DNA of 64,000 bases from NCBI GenBank assembly GCA_015179125.1, contig WHVA01000278.1:62001-126000 (forward strand), written 5' to 3'. Source of the DNA: Gautieria morchelliformis. Taxonomy: Eukaryota; Basidiomycota; Agaricomycetes; Gomphales; Gomphaceae. The notes under the pieces are model-generated. The model was not told the origin of the DNA. It ran no database searches and saw only the letters and a program-made list of their open reading frames with translations. The position numbers and the translations under genes were made by a program. This document shows, piece after piece, positions 46,153 to 63,181 of the stretch (position 1 is its first letter; each line of letters begins with the position of its first letter).

Positions 46153-47815
46153 CACCCGATAGTGAGGATGATGACTTGGCACCAACAACGGAAACCCCAC
46201 ACCCCAAGGAATGCGGCCATATCAATGCATATGGCCAGATCTGTCGAAAGCCGTTCGATGCCAATCGAACCCGGCACTGGATCAACGAGCACGTTACGCG
46301 GGAACTGGAAGACATCCAGAGGGGCTATTTGGACGTATCCAGGGCCACGATACTCAAGTCCGATGCCGGTGTTCTCTGGGCAGAGGGGCTAGTGGTGGTG
46401 TGTCCTTACGGATGCAAGAACTTGTACAACCAGCCTAAGGCGTTCTCGCGACAGTTGCATCTGCTGCGGCACTTCCGGGGGCGCTGCCGGGAGAAGCTGG
46501 ACGATAAGAGGGTTAAGGCTGTGGCCGAAAAACAATGGACATCGAAACGCGGACCCGATGTCTTTACCAAGGTCTCATGGAGAAGGTAAGCGGCTTAACA
46601 ACTATATTGACTTCGCCAGATCCTGTGACTTTTGAAAAGTCACATGCATCCCATACTGGGTCAGGTACCCATTGAAAGTAGCCAACTTGGCACACATTAG
46701 GTCCAGCGAAGCGTAAGATGAGCAAGGTAGCTGAGCAACCGGTTGACGACCGAAATGTGATTATGTGTGACGCGTCACGCGTGTTGCCTTGATGATCCGA
46801 TTTGACCAATACTTCAATACTGAAAGCAAACTAGAGGAATTACATGCATTGCACCTGCCAGGGAATGTTTGTCGTCAGTCCCTATGCACGCAGTACTCCA
46901 GCCTCACCCATGGCGTACCTCAAATGTGACAACCCTCATTCCTTGGACCTAGGACGCTTACCTTCCCCGCCCAATCCGCGATCTTACATGCATCCCTTTT
47001 CCTATATCTTTCACGAGAAAGTTACACAATCATGCCTCGATGATGGTATGGAGCCCTGCACACACAGCATTGATGATATGGTGAATCGATGGTCTAATCC
47101 TGGAGACTCGAGGACTGTTTGGGCGAGGGACACGTTAGCTTGGCTAAGAATGATAACAGTGTGTACTCGTCTTTATTCTTTGTATCTACTTCCACCATGA
47201 ACGGCCTGGTTTGTCTAACGATGGCATATACCCAATTTCGCTCCTAGTCCGAAAGGTGCAAATGGTCAAAGATTTAGGAAATGCAGGTCGGTTCCGACCG
47301 ACTCCCTGTCGTCTCGTACTACGGAAACCCCCCTTTTTGTTTGACGATTTGGCTCGAAAGCACTGTGGCAGCCTTACCATCATCCTTGCATTCTGGGATA
47401 CGCGCATAACGTGCGCAATCAAGACTTGAGCATGAAGTAGATATCGCACAACTACCCCAGGAAACAGAACAGGTGCAGTCGTTCCCATACATTCCCTTCC
47501 AGCTCTTCATGCCTGATAAATAATTCGTCAAAAGGAAATGTATTGTCATCATTGGTTTGGACCTATTTTAATCAGGGTTCTAGAAATGTGTAACTGGACG
47601 AGATGATTATTCTACTTCAACTAACAAGTGCAGCTGGACCTTCCTGGACAGCGGTCGATGAGCACTGAGATCAGTACGTACGTAAAGCGCAAACTCCACA
47701 GCCCTAACCGTAGACTTGAACGACTTCGGACCCACACTTTACTTTCACAGACCTGGAGAACTTAGACTGGAGTTATCGCATTGCATTTGTAAATCTAGCT
47801 CGACGATCAAGACCC

Positions 47816-54088
<6,273 letters not shown>

Positions 54089-54898
54089 CTGCTTCACGTC
54101 GTGTTCCCCAAAGGCACGCCCAGCAAGAAGTCATTTATACTTGTAATCAAGACAACGTACGCATGCCGGCAAGACCTGTTTCGCACGGAGCCGCAGAAGC
54201 CGGATGAGTGAGGTGGCTGCAAGTGCAGCCGCGGTGGTCACGTGATCCGACAACATTGCAGTACGGATGGAGGAAGTGACAAGAAATGATGCAGCCAATG
54301 AGAAGACTGAAAACTCTTTGAAATTGAAGGAATGACTAACCAGAATCCATCGGGCGATCACTGCGGTACGGTTATAAGAGAATGACTCTAAATTTTAAAA
54401 TAGGGTTGGTGAGTCATTCCAAGTTGACGCAGCATAGGGGGATGTGAAAAAACCTGCCGATCTGGCAGGACGACAAGATTACAAGCCGTCGAGGGACTCT
54501 CGACCCGGTCCGGTCCTGGCCATAGATCAGTATCAGTACTGTCTCATACTTGGTTTGAGTCACATCACCCGACAAGAGAGATAAACTAGAGCTCTGTGCC
54601 CCGAGTCCATAATGAAATCATCTCGTGCAGCTGGCAACAGTACCTGCGCATGCGTATCAGTGATGTCTACATCACGGCATCACCGTGACTGTCGGTTGCT
54701 CAGAGGCGCTTCAAAGGTTTGCGGAGCGGACAGAATATAAGTGGTAAGTAGCGTTCAAGCAAGCTTTTGAGGCCTCGGCCAGTTACAGGTGATTGCGCAT
54801 CGGCGCCCACCCTTATCCCGGCGATCGCCGAACAGTGACCACTACCATTTCCACGCAACTTTCCACCCTAGATTCCACAATCTTACAATCCTCACATA
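54089..54898. promoter_or_regulatory. Divergent promoter region between ABC transporter and profilin
   Basis: About 0.8 kb between two start codons pointing away from each other. A minus frame (54,131-54,361) with hydrophobic character could be an extra upstream ABC exon, but no splice link was found. A small inverted repeat (gaatgact/agtcattc) lies near 54,381-54,418. Confidence 0.45.
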
Positions 54899-55505
54899 AT
54901 GTCCTGGCAAGGTAACAACACGTCCACGTTGTTACTGTGAGGCTTAAGTCTGACAGCTGGGTGCAGCATACGTCGACACAAACCTCCTCGGCACGGGTAA
55001 GATCGCCAAAGCCGCCATCCTTGGCCAGAGCGGTGGTGTTTGGGCAACAAGCACAGGTTATACAGTGCGTTCTACTACCTATTCCCGCAATATCAGTTGG
55101 CTTACATTCGCTTCTGTGGTACCTTATATACACCTGCGGTGTTCCTTGCCAATTAATAGCTATCACAGCAGGAACAGGCAGCTGTCCTCTCCGCGTTTAG
55201 CAAGCCTGACGAGACACAAGCGAATGGCATCCGTCTGTCAGGGACGAAGTTTTTCACTATTCAAACAGGAGAGCGGTCGGTCTACGGAAAGAAAGCTGTA
55301 TGTCACACATGACACATTGCCTTGCCACTGAATCATTCATTTTCTTGTCCTTGTCCTTGTCCTTGACCCACAGGCGGATGGCTGTCTACTTGTAAAAACC
55401 AAGCAGGCTGTCCTTGTTGCCGAATATGCTGCACCAACTCAAGCCCCTGAAGCGACAACAATCGTTGAAGGCTTAGCTGACTATCTCATCAGTGTGGGCT
55501 ACTAG
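54899..55505 (+). CDS. PFY1: Profilin
   Basis: Small actin-monomer-binding protein that promotes ADP/ATP exchange on actin and feeds formins; it also binds poly-proline and phosphoinositides. Four exons: 54,899-54,911, 54,967-55,064, 55,169-55,297 and 55,374-55,505, sum 124 codons, all introns GT..AG. It starts MSWQAYVDTNLLGTGKI, the diagnostic profilin N-terminus (MSWQ..VD) with the poly-Pro-binding Trp and Tyr. It continues GQSGGVWATSTGYT, IRLSGTKFFTIQTGERSVYG, CLLVKTKQAVLVAEYA and ends ATTIVEGLADYLISVGY, the usual C-terminal helix. At 123 residues it is about three shorter than typical; the residues are missing at the second intron (after GYT), so a few codons may be misplaced there. Intron 3 has a ttgtcc repeat before its acceptor. 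Confidence 0.93.
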
Positions 55506-56251
55506 GTACGACGTCATCGGCGCCCACTTTTGGTTTCTCAGTGTGGTTTTGCTTCAAGTGTCTGCGCCCGTATAGCCATCACACGTCGTTTGTTCAAATC
55601 ATAATGTTTCGAGGCAGCAATAATCAAGTTGGATGTGGGAAGGATTAGAAGGTAGTGGGTGGAGATATCCAGTGCTTACAAGTATCTGTGTATCACATTT
55701 GACTCCTGGGGCCGAACACGTATTCTTCGAGTGCCTCCATGCGTTAACATTTTTTCCGCCACGTTCTAGTTGCTGTTATCTTTTCTGCTTTTTCTTGTAT
55801 ATCAAACTGAGCTTTAGCCAGCCCAGTCAACATCTATTCCACAAATTCAAGCCACCTGGCTATGCAATGGAACCAGCTTTGTTTTCACTCTGCTGCATAC
55901 TTAAGAGTGTTTACCTCTTTTTGCAGCGCCCTGCAGTCTGTCGTGTGTGAGGTGCCTCCAATACCTTCAAAGTTCGCATAGGAAAAACATGTCGGCGCGT
56001 GTAGCTTGAAGCGGAAGCCGAGCATTAGCAACATTATACTTACAGCATGTAGGTGAGTGATGCCCTGTGGCACCTGGCATGCTGCGGGATCTTCCGAAGT
56101 CCACTCCGATGACGTGCCACCGTCGGAGTCCAGACTTGACTACAAACGGAGTACTATACACCGCCTTTGCGCTTAAAGCATCTAAGTAACACTGCTCCGT
56201 GAATCTGCTTCTTGATCATTCCCCTCACCTCCAAACACTACCTAAGTAACC
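55506..56251. other. Intergenic, profilin to annexin
   Basis: No gene recognised. The frame at 55,633-55,950 is low in coding character. The sequence before 56,252 holds the annexin promoter; no clear TATA box was seen. Confidence 0.5.
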
Positions 56252-58356
56252 ATGTCTTACCCCAATCAGTATCCACCACCCACGGGTCAGTATGGTGCGT
56301 ATCCGCCGCCACAACAGCAACAATGGGGTCAGCCTCCGCCACAGGGTGCCTACGGCGGGTGTGTAAAAGTCGGTCGAAGTAGATGGTGCGCGCGTTAACC
56401 TCGGATAGATATCCCCCGCCGCCGCCCCAGGGCAGTCATCCACCTTATGATGGCGGGTAAGTGTAGAGCTCTGTTGCGGTTACTGCTGTGATTGAACTTG
56501 ACTCTTGCTGCGAAGGTATGCGTCTCCTCAACCAGGAGGGTACGTATCCCTAAATCCAAGCTCGAAATAACTCGAATGACAATCGCTTCATGCTAGGTAT
56601 GCGCCTCCACCTGGACCTCCCGGAGGGTATGTAGGCAAAGATATCTATGGTTCGCCTAATAAGCATGGCTTCTCAGATATGCCCCTCCGGGCGTTCCTCC
56701 TGCTCCCAACCATCCCGGTTATCATCCATCATACGTTGCGTAAGTGCGACTGCTTTCACAATCAATGATGTCAGCGATGTAACAATGCACAGTCCTCCGG
56801 CACCTACCCAGGCTCACCAGCCGCCATATGGCCCACCGCCCGGTGCACCATCAGGATACGGTGCACCACCAGCTCCTCAACAACCCTACGGAGGCTATCC
56901 TGTTCAACAGGGCCCGCTAATGTATCTCGGTGTGGCCATTCCACCTCCTCCACCGGCGCCCCCTATGCAGGGTGCCCTTCCTGGATTTGATGCACACAGA
57001 GTAGCAGAGAGTGTTCGGAAAGCCATGAAAGTCCGTCTTGATGAGAATTCAGTTTGATCGTCTAGATCATGTGCTCACTGTGTCCGTTGATAGGGGTTTG
57101 GAACCGATGAAAAGGCGCTGACGAGCGCGATCGCACCTCTCGACGCGTTCCAGGTAGATGCGCTGAAGCGCACTTTCGAGACTATTAGCGGTAAAGGACT
57201 CATCAAAACAGTTAGTGATTTTCCTAGATGTGTGGACTGTTTATTGAGAGACTGTCAGATTGAGAAAGAGACATCGTCGTGGTATGAGCACTCTTTGCGA
57301 GCGAAACTCCTTGGGCCTGTACTTTTCGACTGCTGGCTTCTTCACCGGTGCGTGTTACTTTGTCGGATATCGACCTTGCGTTAACACCAAAGTATGTAGG
57401 GCTTCCTCGGGTGCCGGAACGCATGAAGACATTCTTACCGGTGTGCACACATCATTTCCAATAACGGTTTCAGGGGCTGACTTGGCCATGATTAGAGATT
57501 CTCCTAGATCGAACCAACAGTGGGTCTTTGGTCATTCACCGCGTGCTTGCAGCTAACATCTTGCAGGTGAAATGCAGACTCTCAAATCCGCATATCACGC
57601 TACCTACGGCAAGGACCTATCCTCAGTCATACGCTCCGAGCTGTCTGGCAAGACCGAGCGGCTGTTCAACATGGCACTCGTGGGCAACAGAATCGAGAGC
57701 GAGTATGTTGATCCGGCACAAGTGCAAGCGGACGTGCATGCATTACATAAGGCGGGCCAAGGCCGGGTGGGGACAGACGAGATCACTATGTAAGTCACAG
57801 AGCTCAGGGTAATGAAGCCAATGTTATATTGATGGTTCTGCATCATAGATGTGCTATCATAGTTTCTCGCTCGCCTGCACATCTGCGTGCGCTCGCACAA
57901 GCTTATCCACAGGCACATAGGCGCAAACTGTCTAAAGGTATATCATCCTTCAGAGTGGCTTTTTATGATCTGACTAGATGTTGGATTTTGTCTTTAGCGA
58001 TTGATGGCGAATTCTGGGGCCACATGGACGATGCGTTACAGTTCGTTGCAAAGGGCGCGCAGGACGATGGATACGGTGTGCACCGCGATGTTGAGATGAT
58101 CGAGAAGGCTATGAGTGGCGTGGGAACGAAGGACGAGCGTCTCAGTGAGTCATTCCAAGCAAGTTACACGCCATACATCTCATTCCATCCTTCCCTGGCA
58201 GTTTACCGTATCATTCGTGCGCACTGGAATCGCCCGAGGTTCGAAGGCATCAAGCAAACATTCCACCAGAAGTACGGCAAAGCGCTACTGGCAAGGGTCA
58301 GAGGAGAAACTAGTGGGGACTACCGAGACTTCATGTCTGCCGTTATTGGGAACTAG
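56252..58356 (+). CDS. Annexin with Pro/Gly/Tyr-rich N-terminus
   Basis: Calcium-dependent phospholipid-binding protein. Fourteen exons were modelled: 56,252-56,358, 56,409-56,456, 56,516-56,539, 56,597-56,626, 56,677-56,739, 56,793-57,030, 57,094-57,210, 57,259-57,347, 57,400-57,440, 57,496-57,519, 57,567-57,789, 57,849-57,937, 57,998-58,144 and 58,202-58,356. Phases agree and the sum is 465 codons. Exons 1-5 encode a disordered YPPP/GGY repeat tail (MSYPNQYPPPTGQYGAYPPP). Annexin repeats follow: GFGTDEKALTSAIA (type 2 calcium loop), GAGTHEDILTEILLDRTN, VGTDEI, and GVGTKDERLIYRIIRAHW, ending FMSAVIGN. Exon 10 is only 24 nt, yet its inclusion restores the expected EILLDRTNSEM helix. The length fits fungal annexins. 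The Pro-rich tail resembles that of vertebrate annexins A7 and A11. Confidence 0.92.
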
Positions 58357-59288
58357 GTAGTAGCGTCGCAACACCCCGAGTAATACATGGATAGGCCCTC
58401 TTGGAGAGTTTGGTTGTACGAGTTAGCTTATGTTTATCAGCTTCGCGGATATCTTTGACATGTTGCTGAGGATTCTATCCATATGTGCGGAATATAATTA
58501 TGTTATTTCAGACGAATACTTTCTCGCCTTCGAGATCATCATACATGATGGACCAACGTGTGATTACAGGATGATTTATAGGATTAACGACGTTTCAGGC
58601 GGCTACTTAATTCATGATGTACGCTTGATATGCAGTCGACATCGTAGCAATCTGAAGACGTGAGTTCAACTTCAACCAATGCACGCAGTGGGGACGGACA
58701 CCAGGGACTAGTCACTATAGTGCATGACGCATGCATGCCTCTCCACTAGCGCATGCACAAACGTCCCCCGATAGTCCAAAGGGATCGACGTTTGATTGGA
58801 ACTCATGCGGCCTGCCTTCTGGCCGGTACGGTCTAAGCATTGTGTTCGTCGTATTGTTGAACCACTGTCTCTAGCTCTCTTCGGACCAATTTGTACAGAG
58901 GAAATTTGATCTGATAAATCCAGCGCGCGGCTTGGAGTATAGAAGTATTATAATATACTGTATTCATCTGTAAAATTAGAACTTGGGGGCAAACTAGTGA
59001 GTTTATCTTGCGCATGCAACTCTGTCCGTATCTGTCGCTTTTATATTGCGCCTAAAAGATTCACGGATCTCACGATGGAACCCATTGCTTATTTGGTGGT
59101 ACAGGAGTCGGAGGCGTCGTACAAAAAAATGACCACAAATTGGAGAGAGTTTATCACGACTGGTGACAACTAAAAACGAGACAGCAATCTAGTACTGTTT
59201 GTACTTGGTTTGAACTTCGGTCATGAGCCTCAATAGTACTTCAAGGAGGACGTATGGCAACTTACGAACAGACCGAGTTTATGGGGCC
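58357..59288. other. Intergenic, no gene seen
   Basis: Convergent 3' regions of the annexin and the small secreted protein gene. A 77-codon plus frame (58,430-58,663) has no recognised features. Confidence 0.5.
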
Positions 59289-59656
59289 TCAGGGTGTCGG
59301 GGCAAGCAAAGCGACGGTGGCGCATGTCGCCATGCATGTCCCAAGGGCGGCATTACAGCCCAAGATCGCAGCCGGAGCACCGACGATAGTTACGCCAAAG
59401 GTAAACCCTGCCGCACCGTAACATGCGACTGCGACGGCATTGCACCCTTACGTATTGCCAACATCGGTGACACCACCATGATATAAACATTCAAGGCATG
59501 CAGATAGCAAGAACATACGCCCTTTAGACGAGGAAGGTTGGACTCAGTCGTGAAGTACTACTTACCAGTCTGGCAAAGTGCATATGCGACGGGGCCTCCA
59601 TTGACTGCTGGGATTAGGGCAGCGAGGAGGACGAGGGCGTGTGATTTGAGGTTCAT
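59289..59656 (-). CDS. Small Cys-rich secreted protein (82 aa)
   Basis: Two exons, 59,656-59,566 and 59,446-59,289, with a 118-nt intron; phases agree and the sum is 83 codons. The N-terminus MNLKSHALVLLAALIPAVNG is a clear signal peptide. The mature part has paired cysteines in a widespread fungal pattern: YALCQTGCNA, VACYGAAGFTFG, GCNAALGTCMATCA, ending ALLAPTP. Similar proteins are annotated in other fungi as zygote-specific class V-like, with no established function. Likely secreted or cell-wall associated. Confidence 0.82.
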
Positions 59657-60121
59657 AGCAAAGCACTGCGATGATGGTGGGTTGGAAAGTGTCCTTGTGC
59701 GCTTTTATATAAAAGCACGAGGCTCTGCCGGGAATGTTCACCTGGTCCACCGATAGGGTGCATTGCCATCGGCAGTTCCTTCACATGTTCACTTCATTTC
59801 ACACTGCTTCGCCAGCGTTCATCACGTCAAATGGGACTCCACCTTCCGGCACCTCGTGTTTTGGCACCTTATCACATCGCCTGCCTATAATACTCATGAC
59901 AAGGTTAACGCTCAACTGAAGTGCCCGGAAGAACTGGCATACATCATGATAATGATACGAATGACGTCGCGGGACCCTTCGGTTCTTGTGCAATAGCGAT
60001 CCCAATTCTCTTTCTGGCGTCTGGCCCATCACTGATATACAAAACACATAAATGTGTTCCTCGTAACAGGTGGCATGATACCGGACACTGAAGCGTCATG
60101 ATATGTGTGCAAGCATGGGGC

Positions 60122-61076
60122 CTAAAGGAGTCCAGAAAATCCAAGTGCATCGGTCACCCCCGACTCAAGACCGTGAAAGACATCACTCTGCTCTTGTTGG
60201 GTCATACCCAGTCGGCCTCGCCACTGAAAGCGATTGGGTTCATTCAAAAGGGGCAGGGATGTGGGAATGTCCTCCAATGACCGTACGTAGTGATCTATAA
60301 GCTTAGGAAGATCCTTGGACTCCAAGTTACCGTACCAGTCACCGTGAGGGAAGATAAGGAGGTTAGGGGCGTTCCTGAGTATGGTGATAACCTCAGAAAT
60401 AAATGTGGGAGAGTCTGGCGGTCACTCACTTGTGGCCACCGACATGGCCTACCTCTACGACCCGTGATTTACCATTATGATCAAAGAGCATACCGCGGAT
60501 ATCCAGCTCTTTTTGAAAACATCTGAAGAGGTCACCACCTCTAATACCGCACCTACAATCTCTTTTCTGATGGGTGCAGACGTAAAAATACGGTCCAGAA
60601 GAGGCAGCCATATCCTCATCCCGGGGCAAGCTGATGTTTCGGTCAACCGATTCCACTACCATCCCTAGACTTCTCGTAGAAATAAGGGGTAGTTCGACCC
60701 GATGGCATATCTCGTGCGAGTTAGACTCCTTCCACAAGGTCGCGCTGTAGGCGTCTTCTGACCTGTCTCCGCCCGCCTGCTCGCCCAGCCAACAAAAGTT
60801 GACGAGGCCATGATGCTCCTTGAGCCGTCGCTTACAATCCAGATAGAGTTGATTCGTGAATGTAGAAGGCCATTCAGAAGGCGGATCTCGAGCGTGGATA
60901 AGGAGATATGAAGTGTGGTACGGGACAGTTCCCGCCAGAGATATGGAGCGAGGAGGACGAGGAGGAAGGGTTTGCCTGGCAGGAAGGAGATGGGCTACAG
61001 TGTAATGGCGGCCTGTTGGTCTTCCACAACGAGTTGTGCCCACGAAGGGGCACCCTCCCGCTCTAACTTGTGACAT
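60122..61076 (-). CDS. Sucrase/ferredoxin-like (AIM32-type) thioredoxin-fold protein
   Basis: Two exons, 61,076-60,430 and 60,374-60,122, with a 55-nt intron whose splice completes the lysine of HVGGHK. About 299 residues. Conserved features: an early RAGGCPFV cysteine, SLAGTVPYHTSYLLIH, YVCTHQKRDCRCGIRGG with the paired cysteines, VVEVGHVGGHK and LLIFPHGDWYGNL. These define the Suc_Fer-like family of thioredoxin-fold ferredoxin-like proteins; the yeast member Aim32 is mitochondrial and thought to be redox-active or [2Fe-2S]-binding. The C-x-C and H-V-G-G-H elements are the likely cluster or redox residues. The start at ATG 61,076 is chosen because the longer frame begins only at GTG; an upstream exon with a targeting peptide is possible. 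Confidence 0.85.
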
Positions 61077-61200
61077 GAGCGTCACCTAGCAAAGTCGGTA
61101 TGACGAACGGCTCTCCATACTCACGACTAATTGCATCCAGGATTTCTCCGCATTCTCGCATTTCCATCGTTCCAACTCCAGCGCCTCAGTGTGTTGAGCA

Positions 61201-61961
61201 TCAAAACACTTCCTCTCTGAGGCTTGCCTTTAGAGCTTCACTTTCGCCGGCTATTCTTTCCTGTTCTGCCCTGCTCTCGGCCAATTGCTCGCTCAACCTG
61301 AACAGGACCTGCTCAAGCTCGTCAGTCTTCGGCTTGATAGTTGCTCTAACCGTACTCATTCTCTGTCGGATATTGTCAAGCACTACTCTCACAGTTGTGG
61401 TAAGAGCATTGAGCTGTGTCTCCAGAGCCAATCTCTCCCCTCGTCCCTTTGCAACATCTCCGCCATTTTTTCTTTAGCTTCAAAATAGTCTTGGGCCGGA
61501 TTTCTCTGACCAACACCACTTGCTTTCGAAATTTTGGCTTGTAAAACGGAGATCGTGGCGTCATCATGGCGATGCTGGTCTTCCCATGTAGGATCCGACG
61601 CTAACAATCTTGTACCTTTATGGCTCAGGTAACAGAAATACATTTCTTCCGGATGAGTCCTGCATCATCGTTAGGGCTAACAGTCTGCCGTCTCAACCTG
61701 TGCTATTTCGGCTCTGGAGTGCATCTGCACGTGCATTGACCCGGAGCACGTGCTGCATCTCTTTGATGGGCTCTTTCATCACTGCTCCATTCTCCTCTGC
61801 AAGCCTAGCTGCCGACTGCTCCTTGTTCCGCGTCTTTGCCTTGCGCTGTGTAAATGTGCTTCTTTTCCTTGGCATGATTATTCTGCTGTGCAAGATATTC
61901 CTGGATTTCTTGCAGGGACGTCCATAAATCAAACACACTTCTCGTGTGCGATATTGAGTGA
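61201..61961 (-). pseudogene. Coiled-coil protein remnant
   Basis: Minus-strand segments in changing frames have strong heptad character: SLQEIQEYLAQQNNHAKEKK near 61,915, YFEAKEKMAEMLQRDEG near 61,470 and VLFRLSEQLAESRAEQERIA near 61,270, stop at 61,201. At least two frame changes and one stop separate them. It may be a decayed relative of the coiled-coil gene at the right edge, on the opposite strand. Confidence 0.5.
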
Positions 61962-62592
61962 AGAGTCATCTCCAGATCTTGCAGGAACTATCCAGGTTCG
62001 TGCCATTTCCTTCAGATTCGTTTGCGCTACCACTCGTCTTCCGTTTCTTATGAGACGGAAGACCAGGCGATCCTGGCATAGATGTAGTCAGGAGCACTTC
62101 TTCTGTCGGCTATCTTTATCTTGCCCAGTCCAGCCAAGAATAACATCTCCCCACCGCTCGAAGGGTTTCTAAGCAGCACACTCTGATGTCCTATTGAACT
62201 GTTGACTTCGTCCATATCTTCCATGTTATTCGATTACAACCTGTAGGGTGGGAGGCATCCGGCTGAAATTTTGATCATAATTTCCGTCCACATAATGCAG
62301 CTGAAAAATGCTTGCAATGCGACGGTATTAATGTCAAGTTATGTCGCAGAGTCACCACTCTTGCATGCAATCTGACTGATACATGGCACTATTCATTTCA
62401 AGTTTATTCTAATAGAGTGTATAGGCAAAAAAACAATAACTACGGTAATCTAGTCAGAGCTCTGTGATTCCCGGAGGAATCTGCTCGGATCGATCGATCT
62501 CTTGAACCAGCAATCTGGCCATTTACAGTGACATGCGGCGCCGGGTATCGTAGAATTGCCAGATCTACTGTATAGTGAATTCACCAACGATT

Positions 62593-62967
62593 ATGTACGA
62601 GTACAGGCCTTTGAAGTTTTTGCCTGAGGCTCCCTTTATGAACTTCTTACATGAAGCTATCAGCGACGCCTTCGAGCCTGGAAGCCCTAGCTCAAGAACA
62701 GATACGAATCATACAGTCACGCTCGATATCACGTACGACGACCCGGAGCTTCAAGCACTCATATCTGTCGCTTCAAGCAAGTGGGCGAGTGAAAACCTAC
62801 GGGATAGTCTGAAGCAGGGCCGGGTAACAAACGATCTCTGGGCTCTGGGACTTCCCACACCCGACGCCGTAACGAGTGTCTACATAACAGACAATCAGTA
62901 TCTTTGTGTTCAAGCAGTCGTGACATGTGATGAGCTAGTGGTAAAAATATTCTCACCGGCTCTCTGA
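62593..62967 (+). CDS. Unknown protein, 124 aa
   Basis: Open frame from ATG 62,593 (MYEYRPLKFLPEAPFMNFL) to a stop at 62,967. Composition is balanced and protein-like, with no signal peptide or membrane helix. Segments such as VTLDITYDDPELQALISVAS and SVYITDNQYLCVQAVV look like an alpha/beta domain. No family recognised. It could be a single-exon gene or the first exon of a longer one. Confidence 0.5.
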   Translation: MYEYRPLKFLPEAPFMNFLHEAISDAFEPGSPSSRTDTNHTVTLDITYDDPELQALISVASSKWASENLRDSLKQGRVTNDLWALGLPTPDAVTSVYITDNQYLCVQAVVTCDELVVKIFSPAL

Positions 62968-63181
62968 CAGTCTAACTGGTGGGTGACAGGACCTCTCGTC
63001 GGTTTCGGATCCTACGAATAAATACCATCAGCAGCTCAAAATGTGCGAATAACTCACTGCTTAGATTGATAAAGTACTTATCTTTGACTCTGCCGCTTGT
63101 CTAGAAAAAAAATCACCATTGCGGGGCGGTACGCACGGTTTGGCCATGTTTCTAATGCTCGACCTTGACAAGGAAATTTAG

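Larger units (their letters stand above)
44067..46589 (+). pseudogene. Cys/His-rich protein gene, copy D (scarred)
   Basis: The start codon used by copy C is not present, but an in-frame ATG at 44,067 (MPSHDNIDNLHPYETV) opens a longer first exon. The region after it is disrupted by a 344-bp inverted block of spacer and a 31-bp-arm hairpin. Exons 3 and 4 equivalents are recognisable at 44,887-45,150. Exon 5 is altered, and part of exon 6 is replaced by a 28-bp inverted repeat. In the last exon a 33-bp fold-back insertion at about 46,098 brings an in-frame TAG before the acidic run. The C-terminal domain (CGHINAYGQICRK, VVCPYGC) remains open to 46,589 but cannot be reached from the start without a stop. 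Confidence 0.8.

Noticed and set aside
54131..54361. Extra N-terminal exon of the ABC transporter
   Set aside because: It has hydrophobic stretches, but no donor/acceptor pair joins it in phase to the exon starting at 54,088. Kept only as a possibility in the promoter entry.
62035..62062. 12-bp inverted repeat (gtcttccg..cggaagac) as another fold-back event
   Set aside because: There is no sister copy to show that one arm is an insertion, so it cannot be told from chance.
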